From: Glaciecola sp964446865
Lineage (GTDB): Bacteria; Pseudomonadota; Gammaproteobacteria; Enterobacterales; Alteromonadaceae
Assembly (NCBI GenBank): GCA_964446865.1
Contig: CAYURD010000005.1
Coordinates: forward strand, 34,419 to 98,418
Direction: 5' to 3'
DNA length: 64,000 nt
Part shown: positions 42,249 to 51,694 of the stretch, one piece after another
Numbering within the stretch: the stretch's first letter is position 1
Layout of the letters: every line of letters starts with the position of its first letter
Position numbers and translations under genes: made by a program
Notes under the pieces: model-generated
What the model was told of the DNA's origin: nothing
Databases searched by the model: none
The model's input: the letters and a program-made list of their open reading frames with translations, nothing else

Positions 42249-45005
42249 ATGAAAACGAGTAAAATAAAACAATTAGGCACTTACTCTGCTATCGCAACAG
42301 CCGTTGCTGGGGCATTACTTGCAACACCTGCTATGAGTGCGCCGCAATCAAGCGCAGATGATGTTGAAGTTATTGCGATTAGCGGCTATCGCAGCAGTCT
42401 AAAAGCATCAATGAACGATAAGAAGAACTCTAACCTCGTCTCTGATGGTATAAAAGCAGAAGACATAGGTAAGTTCCCAGACTTAAACGTTGCTGAATCT
42501 CTGCAACGGATCACTGGTGTATCAATTGACCGTAACGGCGGCGAAGGACAAGCAGTGACTATTCGAGGCTTTGGTCCTCAGTTTAATACCGTGTTGGTAA
42601 ATGGCCGTCAGATGGCGTCTGAAACAGGCGGAAGAGAATTCGCCTTTGATTCAGTTTCTGCCAACCAAATTGTTGGTGCTGACATATTTAAAACAGGTAC
42701 AGCCAAAATGCAAGAAGGTGGCATTGGTGGTACGGTTGCTTTAATCACAGCTAGACCTTTTGATTACGATGGTTTTACTGCTGTTGTATCTGGTAAAGCG
42801 ATGTATGAGAGTTTGTCTGAAGAGACATCACCGTCGTTTTCGGGTTTAGTGTCAAATACGTTTAATGACGGTACCATGGGTATTTTGTTTTCATTAAGCC
42901 ATGAGCAACGTGATGTACAAATAAACCAAATCTCTACAGCAGGTTGGCGTCCAGGCCAAACCATCTCTAATTCACGCGACGGCATTTTGTTTACCAATGC
43001 ATTCATCCCACGTAACTGGGATCAAATCGTAGACAATCAAGAGCGTACGCGTACTAATGCTAACTTGGTCTTTCAATTCGCGCCTTCTGAAGACGTTACT
43101 ATTACACTAGATGGCTCAATTTCAACATTTGAAGTTGATTCACAAGTGACTGACCTTGCGTCTTGGTTTGAACCAGATCGCGTAGGCACAGCAACTATCG
43201 ACGCTGCAACAGGTACACTAACATCATTTTCACAAGATGTTGATTTGTTTGTGAGTTCTGGTAATCCAGCGACTGACTTTGTATCAACGACACGTAACAC
43301 TCGTGACATTTCAAATTCTGCATTTGGCTTAAATGTAGATTGGCAAATCAACGACGCTCTTTCGGCTAAATTTGACGTGTCAACTTCAAGTGCTGAGAAT
43401 GACCGTGCTGGTAAAGACCGTTTCAACGTAGTTGGTATTATCAATAACTATACTTTTGATGGTACTGGTGGTACGCCAACAGTTCGTCATGATGGCTTTG
43501 AAAATGGCAGCTTGCCAAATGCTAACCTAGCGCGTTTACACTATAACGAAAAAGGTAATCAACCTAGTTTTGAAGACACGATTACTGAAGTTAAAGCTGA
43601 CTTTAAATACGCATCAGAAAGTGAAGTGTTTACAGGTGCAAACTTCGGTGTTTATAGCCAAGATCGCGAAAAGAAACAGTTCCAAATCTTTGGTAGTCAG
43701 TGCGCGTTCTGTGGATATAACGACCCAGCACCGCTTGATGTCATCGATTTTAGAAGCTTCACTGCGAATAACTTCTTCCCAGGCTTGATAGATACTTTCT
43801 ACACCTTTAACGGTGATGCGATGGTTGACTATTTAGCGTCAACAGGCAACCCAATAACAACAAGCTTGCAAAATAACCGCTTTACCGTGAACGAGACAAT
43901 CACCTCAGTATATGCAGATTTCGATTTTGAAACTGAAGTAGGTGATATGCCATTGTTCTTAAACGTTGGCGCGCGTTATTCAACAACTGACGTTGATGTT
44001 GATGCAGTGCAAAGTTTCATTTCTGACGTGGTAAGAACAACAGATGAAACCTTATTCGCCAATCGCTTTGGTCCAGCAACTGAAATCGTTGAAGGCGGTT
44101 CGTATGCGAGCTTATTGCCAAGCATTAACTTAAAGCTTGAGTTGCAAGAAGATATGGTTCTAAGGTTTGCAGCTTATGATTCACTTACGCGCCCAACCAT
44201 GAACGAAATGTCTCCAGCGACGACCTTTGGTGAGCCACGTAGACAAAGCTTAAATGCTAGCGGTGGTAACCCTGCACTTAAACCATTCCGTTCTTCTAAC
44301 TGGGACATTTCTTACGAGTGGTATTACGCTGATACGTCAATCTTTACCTTTGCGTTTTTCAGCAAAGAAGTTGAAGATTTCATCACAAGCTTAACAGGTG
44401 AAGAGGTTTTCACTCTAGCTGATCGTGCAGACCAGCCTGGCTTCTTATGTTCAGATCCTTTATGTGCAACGCTTGACGTAAATGACCCGAACACAGCTGA
44501 AGAACTATTTGGTTTACAAGAGACCTACCGCGTTAGCCGTCCTCAAAATGGCGAATCAGCCAGGATCACAGGTTATGAAATTGCCTTAACGCATGTTTTT
44601 GAAAACGGATTTGGTTTTACCGCGAATGCAACCGTGGTCGACAGCTCAGTAGAGCTTGGTAGCGATACTACGACTTCATTTGCACTTGAAGGTTTAGGTG
44701 ATTCTCAAAACTTAGTTTTGTTTTACGAGGCTGATGTATGGCAAGCACGTGTGGCTTACAACAACCGTGAAGGTTTCTTGCGTCAAATTGACAATGGATT
44801 TAACGGTGAGCCAATCAACACTGATACATTTGGTCAAATCGATATTAGTGCTAGTTATGACATTAATGACTCGATGACTGTGTTCTTTGAAGGTATTAAC
44901 ATTACTGAAGAAGAGCTTGTACAAACCGGTCGATTTGCGAATCAAACCTACTCGGTTGAAGACAACGGTTCACGTTTTGCTATAGGTGTACGCGCGACTT
45001 TCTAG
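42249..45005 (+). CDS. TonB-dependent outer-membrane receptor
   Basis: TAGGGG precedes the ATG. The 918-residue protein has a signal peptide (to about residue 30, MSA), a TonB-box-like segment VEVIAISGYR (about 36-46), a plug domain (about 60-175, with IGKFPDLNVAESLQRITGVSIDR, the RGFGPQFNTVLVNGRQM core and the GGIGGTVALITARPFD end) and a long beta-barrel ending in Phe (GVRATF). The plug pattern is that of the large carbohydrate-linked receptor group (TIGR01782-type) common in Alteromonadales. Followed by halogenase-like, SapC, symporter and alpha-galactosidase genes, it probably imports an alpha-galactoside oligosaccharide such as raffinose-type sugars or galactomannan fragments. A strong terminator follows. 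Confidence 0.92.
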   Translation: MKTSKIKQLGTYSAIATAVAGALLATPAMSAPQSSADDVEVIAISGYRSSLKASMNDKKNSNLVSDGIKAEDIGKFPDLNVAESLQRITGVSIDRNGGEGQAVTIRGFGPQFNTVLVNGRQMASETGGREFAFDSVSANQIVGADIFKTGTAKMQEGGIGGTVALITARPFDYDGFTAVVSGKAMYESLSEETSPSFSGLVSNTFNDGTMGILFSLSHEQRDVQINQISTAGWRPGQTISNSRDGILFTNAFIPRNWDQIVDNQERTRTNANLVFQFAPSEDVTITLDGSISTFEVDSQVTDLASWFEPDRVGTATIDAATGTLTSFSQDVDLFVSSGNPATDFVSTTRNTRDISNSAFGLNVDWQINDALSAKFDVSTSSAENDRAGKDRFNVVGIINNYTFDGTGGTPTVRHDGFENGSLPNANLARLHYNEKGNQPSFEDTITEVKADFKYASESEVFTGANFGVYSQDREKKQFQIFGSQCAFCGYNDPAPLDVIDFRSFTANNFFPGLIDTFYTFNGDAMVDYLASTGNPITTSLQNNRFTVNETITSVYADFDFETEVGDMPLFLNVGARYSTTDVDVDAVQSFISDVVRTTDETLFANRFGPATEIVEGGSYASLLPSINLKLELQEDMVLRFAAYDSLTRPTMNEMSPATTFGEPRRQSLNASGGNPALKPFRSSNWDISYEWYYADTSIFTFAFFSKEVEDFITSLTGEEVFTLADRADQPGFLCSDPLCATLDVNDPNTAEELFGLQETYRVSRPQNGESARITGYEIALTHVFENGFGFTANATVVDSSVELGSDTTTSFALEGLGDSQNLVLFYEADVWQARVAYNNREGFLRQIDNGFNGEPINTDTFGQIDISASYDINDSMTVFFEGINITEEELVQTGRFANQTYSVEDNGSRFAIGVRATF

Positions 45006-45051
45006 TCGTTTAATACACTGATAACAAGCGCATAGCTTAATAGTCTAAATC

Positions 45052-45083
45052 AAAAAGGGTGGTGAATATTCACCCCCCTTTTT
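45052..45083 (+). terminator. Rho-independent terminator of the TonB receptor gene
   Basis: Stem AAAAAGGG-t-GGTGAA / TTCACC-c-CCCTTTTT with loop TA, one internal mismatch, and T-tract, about 50 bases after the stop. Read-through or a new promoter must serve the genes from 45218 on. Confidence 0.88.
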
Positions 45084-45217
45084 TTACACAAAATTTTGTT
45101 AAAAAAGATAAGCCGTATGTACATGAGAATAAATACGTTTTATCTTTGGTAATAGAAGTGTGCTAAACACCCACGAATTAGTATCAAACAAACAGTAATT
45201 TAATTGGCAGGTGTAAT

Positions 45218-46780
45218 ATGTCTGAGAAAATTAAAAGCATTACAATAGTTGGGGGCGGCACTGCAGGTTGGCTTGCAGCAGCGATTATTGCTGCCCAACA
45301 CAAAAATGCAACAACACAAACCAATGAAAAAGCGGCTATAAAAGTCACGCTTATCGAATCCTCAGACATCCCCACTGTTGGTGTAGGCGAAGGTACATGG
45401 CCTACCATGAAAAACACCTTAAAAGAGATTGGTATCAAAGAAAGCGACATGTTTGCTCATTGCCAAGCAGTGTTTAAACAAGGTGGAAAATTTGTTGATT
45501 GGGTCAAAGGTGATGGTGATTTTTATTATCACCCATTTACCGTTCCACTTGGCTATGGCCGCATAGATCTAGCACCATACGTCCCAAACATTGAAGAGTA
45601 TGCGATTGACTCCAATTATCAGCATCACATATGCGAAGCTAATTTAGCACCGCGCACTATCTCTGAAGGTGAATATTCTGGCAAGTGTAATTATGCCTAT
45701 CATTTAGATGCAGGTGCATTTGCTGATTTACTTAAACATCACTGTCGCAACAACTTGGGTGTCGAACATATCATCGGTACTGTCGACAAGGTTAATGTAG
45801 ACGATGATGGATACATTGATGGCGTAATGTTAAGCGATGAGCGCTATTGCAAAGCCGACTTATTTATTGATTGCACTGGCTTTAAGTCATTGCTTTTAGG
45901 CGAGGCCTTAGGGGTCAAATTTAAGCCAATGGACAAATATCTATTCAATGATTCTGCCATGGCCTTGCATGTTCCTTATAGTGAACCTAATCAAGAAATC
46001 CCTTCTCATACTATTGCGACTGGTCAAAATGCTGGGTGGATTTGGGATATAGGCCTAACGTCTAGGCGAGGTGTTGGTCATGTGTATTCAAGTCAATTTT
46101 TAAGTGATGATGAAGCTATTGACAATTTAAGACGCTATTTAGGCCCGCAAGGCGAGGGTATCGAACCTCGTAAAATCAGTTTTCAATCAGGACATCGTGA
46201 AAAATGGTGGCATAAAAACTGTGTGGCTGTGGGTATGGCGGGTGGCTTTGTCGAGCCTTTGGAAGCAACCGCTATTATGCTTATTGAAATTTCTTCTCGC
46301 TTTGTTGCACAAAACTTACCGCCAAATAAGGCCATTATGCGGACCGTTGCTAAGCGTTTTAATCAGCAAATGGAATACAAATGGTCTCGTATAATCGACT
46401 TTTTGAAGTTGCACTATATGCTAACAAAACGTCCTGAACCATATTGGCAGGCGCATACAAATCCTGATTCGATACCAGAAACTTTAAAAGAAGACCTAGA
46501 AATATGGGCTTACCGTGGTCCAACTCATGCTGATTTTGAAAGTGCTATTGAGTTATTCCCTGCAGCGAGTTATCAGTATGTTTTATACGGTATGGGGTTT
46601 AAACCTGATTTTACCCAACATCAGCATTTGTACAATCAGCAGCAACAAGCCAATTTGATTATGCAAAAAAACCAGCAGATTACACAGCAAATGCTAAATA
46701 CATTGCCATCCCACAGAGAATTTATTCAAAAATGGTTAAGCACAACACAAGCAACGCAACAATTTCAAAAAGAGATGTAA
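45218..46780 (+). CDS. Tryptophan halogenase-family flavoprotein
   Basis: This 520-residue protein starts with the FAD motif TIVGGGTAGWLAAAI (about 8-22) and has GEGTWP (57-62) and FKQGGKFVDW (86-95) with a Lys in the region where the family's catalytic Lys lies. The diagnostic halogenase motif WxWxIP appears as W274-I-W276-D-I278-G279, with Gly in place of Pro. Proteins of this type regularly stand beside TonB receptors and SapC in marine and plant-associated bacteria, where a halogenase role is unproven. Here it is the first of three closely spaced genes, four bases from sapC-like. Flavin monooxygenase fold sure, halogenation not. Confidence 0.85.
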   Translation: MSEKIKSITIVGGGTAGWLAAAIIAAQHKNATTQTNEKAAIKVTLIESSDIPTVGVGEGTWPTMKNTLKEIGIKESDMFAHCQAVFKQGGKFVDWVKGDGDFYYHPFTVPLGYGRIDLAPYVPNIEEYAIDSNYQHHICEANLAPRTISEGEYSGKCNYAYHLDAGAFADLLKHHCRNNLGVEHIIGTVDKVNVDDDGYIDGVMLSDERYCKADLFIDCTGFKSLLLGEALGVKFKPMDKYLFNDSAMALHVPYSEPNQEIPSHTIATGQNAGWIWDIGLTSRRGVGHVYSSQFLSDDEAIDNLRRYLGPQGEGIEPRKISFQSGHREKWWHKNCVAVGMAGGFVEPLEATAIMLIEISSRFVAQNLPPNKAIMRTVAKRFNQQMEYKWSRIIDFLKLHYMLTKRPEPYWQAHTNPDSIPETLKEDLEIWAYRGPTHADFESAIELFPAASYQYVLYGMGFKPDFTQHQHLYNQQQQANLIMQKNQQITQQMLNTLPSHREFIQKWLSTTQATQQFQKEM

Positions 46781-46783
46781 CGA

Positions 46784-47542
46784 ATGCCTGAATTAGTCGA
46801 ACTCAGCTCTACCGAGCATACCTCAAAAAAAGTTGTCGCAAGTGCGGTTATTGAGCATGCTTCAACACAGCATGTACTGCACATAAACGCGAGTGAAATC
46901 GCACAAGCGGCGACTTGTTTTCCGGTGTTTATGTCGAGGAATAATGACAATGGACAGTTTGTTTTTTCTGCCATGACAAGCTTCACTATTAAAAGAAATT
47001 TGTTTGTAAGAAACAGCGTTTGGGAAGCTGTTTTTCAACCGGCGTCAGTGCAAACTTATCCTCTGTATTTAATGAAATCACCTGAGGACGACACAAAATT
47101 TACGGTAGGCTTTGATCCTGATTCACCTGCACTTTCTGATACAGAAGGTAAGCCTCTTTTTGCAGAAGTTGGAAAAGCAAGCGAACACTTGTCAATGGTC
47201 ACACAACTTTTAGAAACGAATCTTCAAGGCTTTCAGCAAAACTACAACCTTGCGCAAACACTAGAGCGTCTTAATTTGTTAAAAGAGATAGATTTGCAAG
47301 TGGTTTATCAAGATGGCCAACATAATACAATCAAGGGCCTACATACTATAAACGAAGATGTATTTAGAACACTGCCAGCAGAAGAGCTCGCTAAGCTCAA
47401 TGAGAGCGGTTATCTTATGCCGATTCATGCGATGTTAATGTCACTATTTCAACTAAATGTATTAATCAACAAAAATAATGCCAGTGATGATTTGTTAAAA
47501 GTCACGACTGTCAAAATGGAAGTAAGCAAAGCGCTTGCTTAA
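46784..47542 (+). CDS. SapC-family protein
   Basis: This protein of 252 residues has no signal peptide, with the SapC pattern: HVLHINASEIAQAATCFPVFMSR near the N-terminus, FQPASVQTYPLYLM, FTVGFDPDSPALSD, GKPLFAE and a C-terminal GLHTINEDVFRTLPAEEL segment. SapC proteins were named after a Campylobacter S-layer locus; in TonB-receptor clusters their role is unknown. It follows the halogenase-like gene by three bases and precedes the symporter by about 60. Confidence 0.88.
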   Translation: MPELVELSSTEHTSKKVVASAVIEHASTQHVLHINASEIAQAATCFPVFMSRNNDNGQFVFSAMTSFTIKRNLFVRNSVWEAVFQPASVQTYPLYLMKSPEDDTKFTVGFDPDSPALSDTEGKPLFAEVGKASEHLSMVTQLLETNLQGFQQNYNLAQTLERLNLLKEIDLQVVYQDGQHNTIKGLHTINEDVFRTLPAEELAKLNESGYLMPIHAMLMSLFQLNVLINKNNASDDLLKVTTVKMEVSKALA

Positions 47543-47602
47543 TAGCAGCATAGTCTATGTCGGAAAGTGAAACTGCCACATAGCATAAAAAAGAAGAATA
47601 TT

Positions 47603-49063
47603 ATGTCTGTAAACCTGATTCAAATTAGCGTCTTTTTGTTCGTCACATTGTTGATTGCGTTTTTAACCTATCTACAATGCAGAGGTAAAGGACATACTGA
47701 AGCTAGTCAAAGCAAAGAGTACTTTTTAGCCGGCGGGGGTTTAGCGTGGTATTTTGTCGCTGGGTCAATTACCTTAACTAATTTGAGTACAGATCAATTA
47801 GTCGGGATGAATGGCAATCAGATGGGCTTACTGGCGCTGTGGGAGTTTTCTGCCGTTATCGGTTTGATTGTGCTGGCTAAAGTATTTTTGCCAGTCTATT
47901 ACAAATACAATTGTACCACTACCACCGAGTTATTAGAAAAACGTTATCATAACAAGCATATACGAGCGGTGATCAGTGTCTTGTTCTTTTTAGGCTCTGC
48001 GCTTATATTTTGCCCAGCTGTCATTTACAGCGGCTCTTTGTTTATGCAAAACATGTTTGAAGTAAATGTGCCTGTTATTTATATCGCTGTCATTTTCGCC
48101 ATAGTTGGCGCGTTATATGCGATATTTGGTGGATTACGAGCTGTTGCGGTATCAGATACTTATTCAGGTGTAATACTGCTAGTCATGGCGGTGTTAGTAG
48201 TTGTGTTAGCGCTAAACGCAATTGACTACAATTTTGAAGAGATTCCAGCTGAGAGATTGACCTTAATTGGTGACAATGATTCACCCATTCCATGGCATAC
48301 CTTATTAACGGGTATGATATTTATCCAAATGTTTTATTGGGGCACGAACCAAGTTATTACTCAGCGCGCAATGGCTGCGCCTAATATAAAAGAAGCGCAA
48401 AAAGGGGTGTTTGCAGCCGCGGGTATTCGTTTGTTAATTGTTCCTTCAATTATTGTTATTCCCGGTATTGTGTCATTTAAGCTTTACGGTGATATTGGCG
48501 ATGCTGCATACGGTACCATTGTGGCTGACTTACTACCGTCTTGGCTAAGTGGCGTGTTTGCGGCAGCGATGGCCGCGGCAGTATTAACAACTTTCAATAG
48601 TAACCTCAACTCTGCCACCGCTCTTTATGTGTGTGACGTGCACGAAGCATACTTTAACAAAAAGCCTAACGTCCAAAGATTATCTGGCTTGGTTACTATT
48701 TTGATGACCTTGCTAGCCTTAGCATTGGTGCTTGTTTATAAAGAAGCCGACAGCATTATCAACCTCATCCAGCAATTGTACGGATTATTGAGCATGCCAA
48801 TATTATCAGTCTTTATCTTAGGTTTGGTGTTTAAAAATGTGCATGCAGTAGCAGGATTGTTTTCGGTCATATTCGGCGTCATCTTATATACCTTACTATC
48901 GTTTGAATTTTCGCCTTTCCATGCACCTTTTGGATTACATTATATACACTTGATGTTCATTACTTTAGTAAGCTGTTTAACGCTTTCATTGCTGCTTAAT
49001 TGGGCACTTTATGGGCAACGACCTGTTATTCAATGGGTTGGCAACGAGCCTGAAAACGCTTAA
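47603..49063 (+). CDS. Sodium:solute symporter (SSS family), sugar-type
   Basis: The start is taken at the ATG at 47603; the longer frame from a GTG at 47567 begins with a basic, non-membrane stretch. The 486-residue protein has about 13-14 hydrophobic segments and SSS features: SKEYFLAGGGLAWYFVAGSITLTNLSTDQLVGMNG in the first part (unwound helix of the sodium site) and TYSGVILLVMAV. It resembles SglT-like galactose/glucose:Na+ symporters. With the alpha-galactosidase next to it, uptake of galactose or a galactoside through the inner membrane is the likely task. Confidence 0.9.
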   Translation: MSVNLIQISVFLFVTLLIAFLTYLQCRGKGHTEASQSKEYFLAGGGLAWYFVAGSITLTNLSTDQLVGMNGNQMGLLALWEFSAVIGLIVLAKVFLPVYYKYNCTTTTELLEKRYHNKHIRAVISVLFFLGSALIFCPAVIYSGSLFMQNMFEVNVPVIYIAVIFAIVGALYAIFGGLRAVAVSDTYSGVILLVMAVLVVVLALNAIDYNFEEIPAERLTLIGDNDSPIPWHTLLTGMIFIQMFYWGTNQVITQRAMAAPNIKEAQKGVFAAAGIRLLIVPSIIVIPGIVSFKLYGDIGDAAYGTIVADLLPSWLSGVFAAAMAAAVLTTFNSNLNSATALYVCDVHEAYFNKKPNVQRLSGLVTILMTLLALALVLVYKEADSIINLIQQLYGLLSMPILSVFILGLVFKNVHAVAGLFSVIFGVILYTLLSFEFSPFHAPFGLHYIHLMFITLVSCLTLSLLLNWALYGQRPVIQWVGNEPENA

Positions 49064-49082
49064 GCGTTTATCTAAGCGTTTT
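49053..49082 (+). terminator. First terminator after the symporter
   Basis: Stem AAAACGCTTA (49053-49062)/TAAGCGTTTT (49073-49082), the left arm overlapping the stop codon, with T-run. Confidence 0.75.
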
Positions 49083-49098
49083 TAACCTTGTGTGTGGT

Positions 49099-49125
49099 GC
49101 GGTGCCGGTAAGTTTACGGCACTGC
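49099..49125 (+). terminator. Second terminator after the symporter
   Basis: Stem GCGGTGCCG (49099-49107)/CGGCACTGC (49117-49125) with one G-T pair and a long T-run. Confidence 0.88.
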
Positions 49126-49300
49126 ATTTTTTTCGGTGTCTATTTTTGCTTAGGGTTAGCGCTTAGGCTTGTCGCTTAGAGTTGAACTTAGGGTCGGTAA
49201 AGGCAATAACGCTCCATTAAAGTCTTGTTATTTAAGTTAATTTTTATTTAGCATATTTATATGATTTAATTTGCAATTCTTGTAAACTTATGTACATTTA

Positions 49301-49317
49301 ATACATCAATTATGTAT
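49301..49317. promoter_or_regulatory. Inverted repeat ATACAT-N5-ATGTAT before alpha-galactosidase
   Basis: Perfect six-base arms about 107 bases upstream of the ATG at 49424; shares the ATAC/GTAT half-site with the 17-bp motif. Candidate operator, weak. Confidence 0.4.
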
Positions 49318-49423
49318 CTGTTTTACCGAATATATTACAAAGCAATCGTTTATTTTTTTGATATTACAGTTCTATATTGATTCAAAAAACGGTACACAAC
49401 TTAACAGACATGCGAGACTAATT

Positions 49424-51556
49424 ATGAATTCACTGCCTCAATATGTTCATCTAATTGGCGACAAAACTAGCCTTGTCATTGATTGCACAAGATTAACTCC
49501 TTGCGTACTGTACTTTGGTGCTAGATTATCGATGACTGATTCGCCAGATATGCTCGGTCTTTTAAGTACCCGTCAAGAAGCTAAATGTGCGCTGAGCGAA
49601 GAGGTTCCTCTTTCACTTTCTCCTTGTCTAGGTAACGGGTTTACCGGAGGACCCGGTATAGATATATTTAATGATAAAGACGCTTGGTCTGTTGGCGCGA
49701 CGCTTGTAGAAGTAGAGCAGCAAAGTGAGTCGAGTGCACGTTTTATATCACTCGATGAACATCGACAAATTCAAATCACTCACTCAATTTCGATTGATGC
49801 AAGCAACGACGTGCTCTGTGCTAACACAGAAATAAAAAACCTCAATACCGAAGTACTTCATGTTAATTATTGCGCTGCTCCCACCTTTGCATTACCTGAC
49901 AGTGCGAATAAAATATTATCGTTTGAGGGCAGATGGTCTCTAGAGTTCCAGCAAACTACTATTGATTTATTTTTAGGGGCATTTTTGCGTGAAAATCGCA
50001 AAGGGAAAACCTCACATGACAATTTTCCTGGTGTAATAGTGCATGAGCCTCATACGAATGAAGATAATGGAGAGTGTTTTGCGTTTCATCTGGGATGGAG
50101 TGGCAATCATAGAACGCGAGTAGAATTATTACCTGAACAGCGAACATATGTACAAATGGGTGAAATCTTAGGAAATAAAGAAATTGTCCTTGCTTGTTCA
50201 GAGAGTTACACCAGTCCTAGTCTTTATGCGACTTATTCAAGTAATGGGTTTGGTGAGTTATCACATAACTTTCATCGTTTTGTGCGAAAACAATTACTTA
50301 GTGACAATATCGTCAATACGCCAAGACCTATTCATTATAATACATGGGAAGGGATCTATTTTGATCATGAAACCGATACCCTAAAAGAGCTCGCCGATAT
50401 CATGGCTGGTGTTGGCGTGGAACGCTTTGTGTTAGACGACGGATGGTTTAAATACAGACGACATGACAGAGCTGGTTTAGGGGATTGGATTGTTGACAAA
50501 GGCGTCTATCCTGAGGGACTTGATCCGATCATTAAGCATGTAGAATCGCTTGGTATGTCATTTGGTATCTGGTTTGAGCCTGAAATGGTAAATCCTGATA
50601 GCGACCTTTACCGCACTCATCCTGAATGGGTGTTAAGCACAAGGGGTAATCCACAAATTTCATTTAGAAATCAATATGTGCTTGATATGACTCGTCAAGA
50701 AGTTTGCGATTACTTATTTGAGCAAATAGATGATGTGTTGTCTAGCTATCCTGCTATTTCTTACATCAAATGGGATATGAATCGAGATATCAACCATACC
50801 GGCGATCAGCACGGTTTAAGTGCGATACATAAACAAACAATCGCGGTTTACGATTTGATACAGCGTGTGAAGATAGCTCATCCTCATGTTGAAATTGAGA
50901 GCTGCTCATCGGGCGGTGCTCGCATAGATTATGGTGTTTTGGCACATACAGACAGAGTGTGGACCTCGGATTCCAACGACGCGATTGACCGTTTAGCTAT
51001 CCAAAGAGGTTGTTCGTTTTTTATACCGCCTGAAATAATGGGTTCACATGTTGGTCCACGTGACTGCCATATTACCGGCCGTCGTATCAGTATTGAGATG
51101 AGGATTGCAGTCTCATTGTTTGGTAGTTTTGGGATGGAGATGGATCCAAGAGAGTTAAACGATAAAGATAAAATAGCGCTTAAAGCAGGTGCTGACTTGT
51201 ACAAAAAGCATCGCGAACTACTCCATTCTGGGCGCTTATATCGCTTTGATCAAGATGGTCAGTCAGTGGATTTTGGAATTGTCGCGACTGATCAATCATC
51301 GGCACTTTTTGCTTATAATAGTGTGGTAGAAAGTAGGCGTACGATGCCTAAAAAATATCGCTTTAAAGGCCTCAATAAGCAAAAGCAATATCGCTTTAAT
51401 CTTGTGTGGCCTCACGAATATGAAGAATACACGCCGTCGCTACTTCAAAAAGTTGAAGGACAGGTGTTTAGTGGAGAAGCACTTATGTTATTTGGCATGC
51501 AATTGCCTATTACTGTTCCACAAACGGGCTTAATATTTAAGCTTTCACAAGTATAG
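49424..51556 (+). CDS. Alpha-galactosidase, glycoside hydrolase family 36
   Basis: The start is set at the ATG at 49424 (MNSLPQYVHL); a longer frame from 49358 adds 22 residues in the presumed leader. The 710-residue protein has the GH36 layout: an N-terminal beta-sandwich, then a TIM barrel with WEGIYFDH, RFVLDDGWF, GIWFEPEMVNPDSDLY, nucleophile Asp451 in IKWDMNRD, and acid/base Asp516 in TSDSNDAIDR, then a C-terminal beta domain. It releases terminal alpha-1,6-linked galactose with retention. No signal peptide, so it acts in the cytoplasm on imported oligosaccharides. Confidence 0.95.
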   Translation: MNSLPQYVHLIGDKTSLVIDCTRLTPCVLYFGARLSMTDSPDMLGLLSTRQEAKCALSEEVPLSLSPCLGNGFTGGPGIDIFNDKDAWSVGATLVEVEQQSESSARFISLDEHRQIQITHSISIDASNDVLCANTEIKNLNTEVLHVNYCAAPTFALPDSANKILSFEGRWSLEFQQTTIDLFLGAFLRENRKGKTSHDNFPGVIVHEPHTNEDNGECFAFHLGWSGNHRTRVELLPEQRTYVQMGEILGNKEIVLACSESYTSPSLYATYSSNGFGELSHNFHRFVRKQLLSDNIVNTPRPIHYNTWEGIYFDHETDTLKELADIMAGVGVERFVLDDGWFKYRRHDRAGLGDWIVDKGVYPEGLDPIIKHVESLGMSFGIWFEPEMVNPDSDLYRTHPEWVLSTRGNPQISFRNQYVLDMTRQEVCDYLFEQIDDVLSSYPAISYIKWDMNRDINHTGDQHGLSAIHKQTIAVYDLIQRVKIAHPHVEIESCSSGGARIDYGVLAHTDRVWTSDSNDAIDRLAIQRGCSFFIPPEIMGSHVGPRDCHITGRRISIEMRIAVSLFGSFGMEMDPRELNDKDKIALKAGADLYKKHRELLHSGRLYRFDQDGQSVDFGIVATDQSSALFAYNSVVESRRTMPKKYRFKGLNKQKQYRFNLVWPHEYEEYTPSLLQKVEGQVFSGEALMLFGMQLPITVPQTGLIFKLSQV

Positions 51557-51639
51557 CGCTATGGTGTTAATGATATAAATACATACAATTAAGTCATATT
51601 AAAAGCTCTTTTGTTGGTTTAATGAGTTTTTTATTTGGT

Positions 51640-51656
51640 GTATTTATCATACAATA
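51640..51656. promoter_or_regulatory. 17-bp motif shared with TonB-receptor region, copy 2
   Basis: GTATTTATCATACAATA, identical to 41901-41917, ends 38 bases before the ATG of the GntR regulator, the position expected of an autoregulatory operator. Confidence 0.65.
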
Positions 51657-51694
51657 TGGCGTCAAGTAGGTATTTAGGTAGAGTTTATAAAAAC

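Larger units (their letters stand above)
49064..49423. other. Intergenic region before the alpha-galactosidase
   Basis: This 360-base spacer holds two terminators at its start, imperfect GCTTAGGGTT/GCGCTTAGG-type repeats at about 49150-49195, and an inverted repeat ATACAT-N5-ATGTAT at 49301-49317 in the presumed promoter. The final 66 bases are in frame with the glycosidase but a start there lacks support. Confidence 0.6.
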
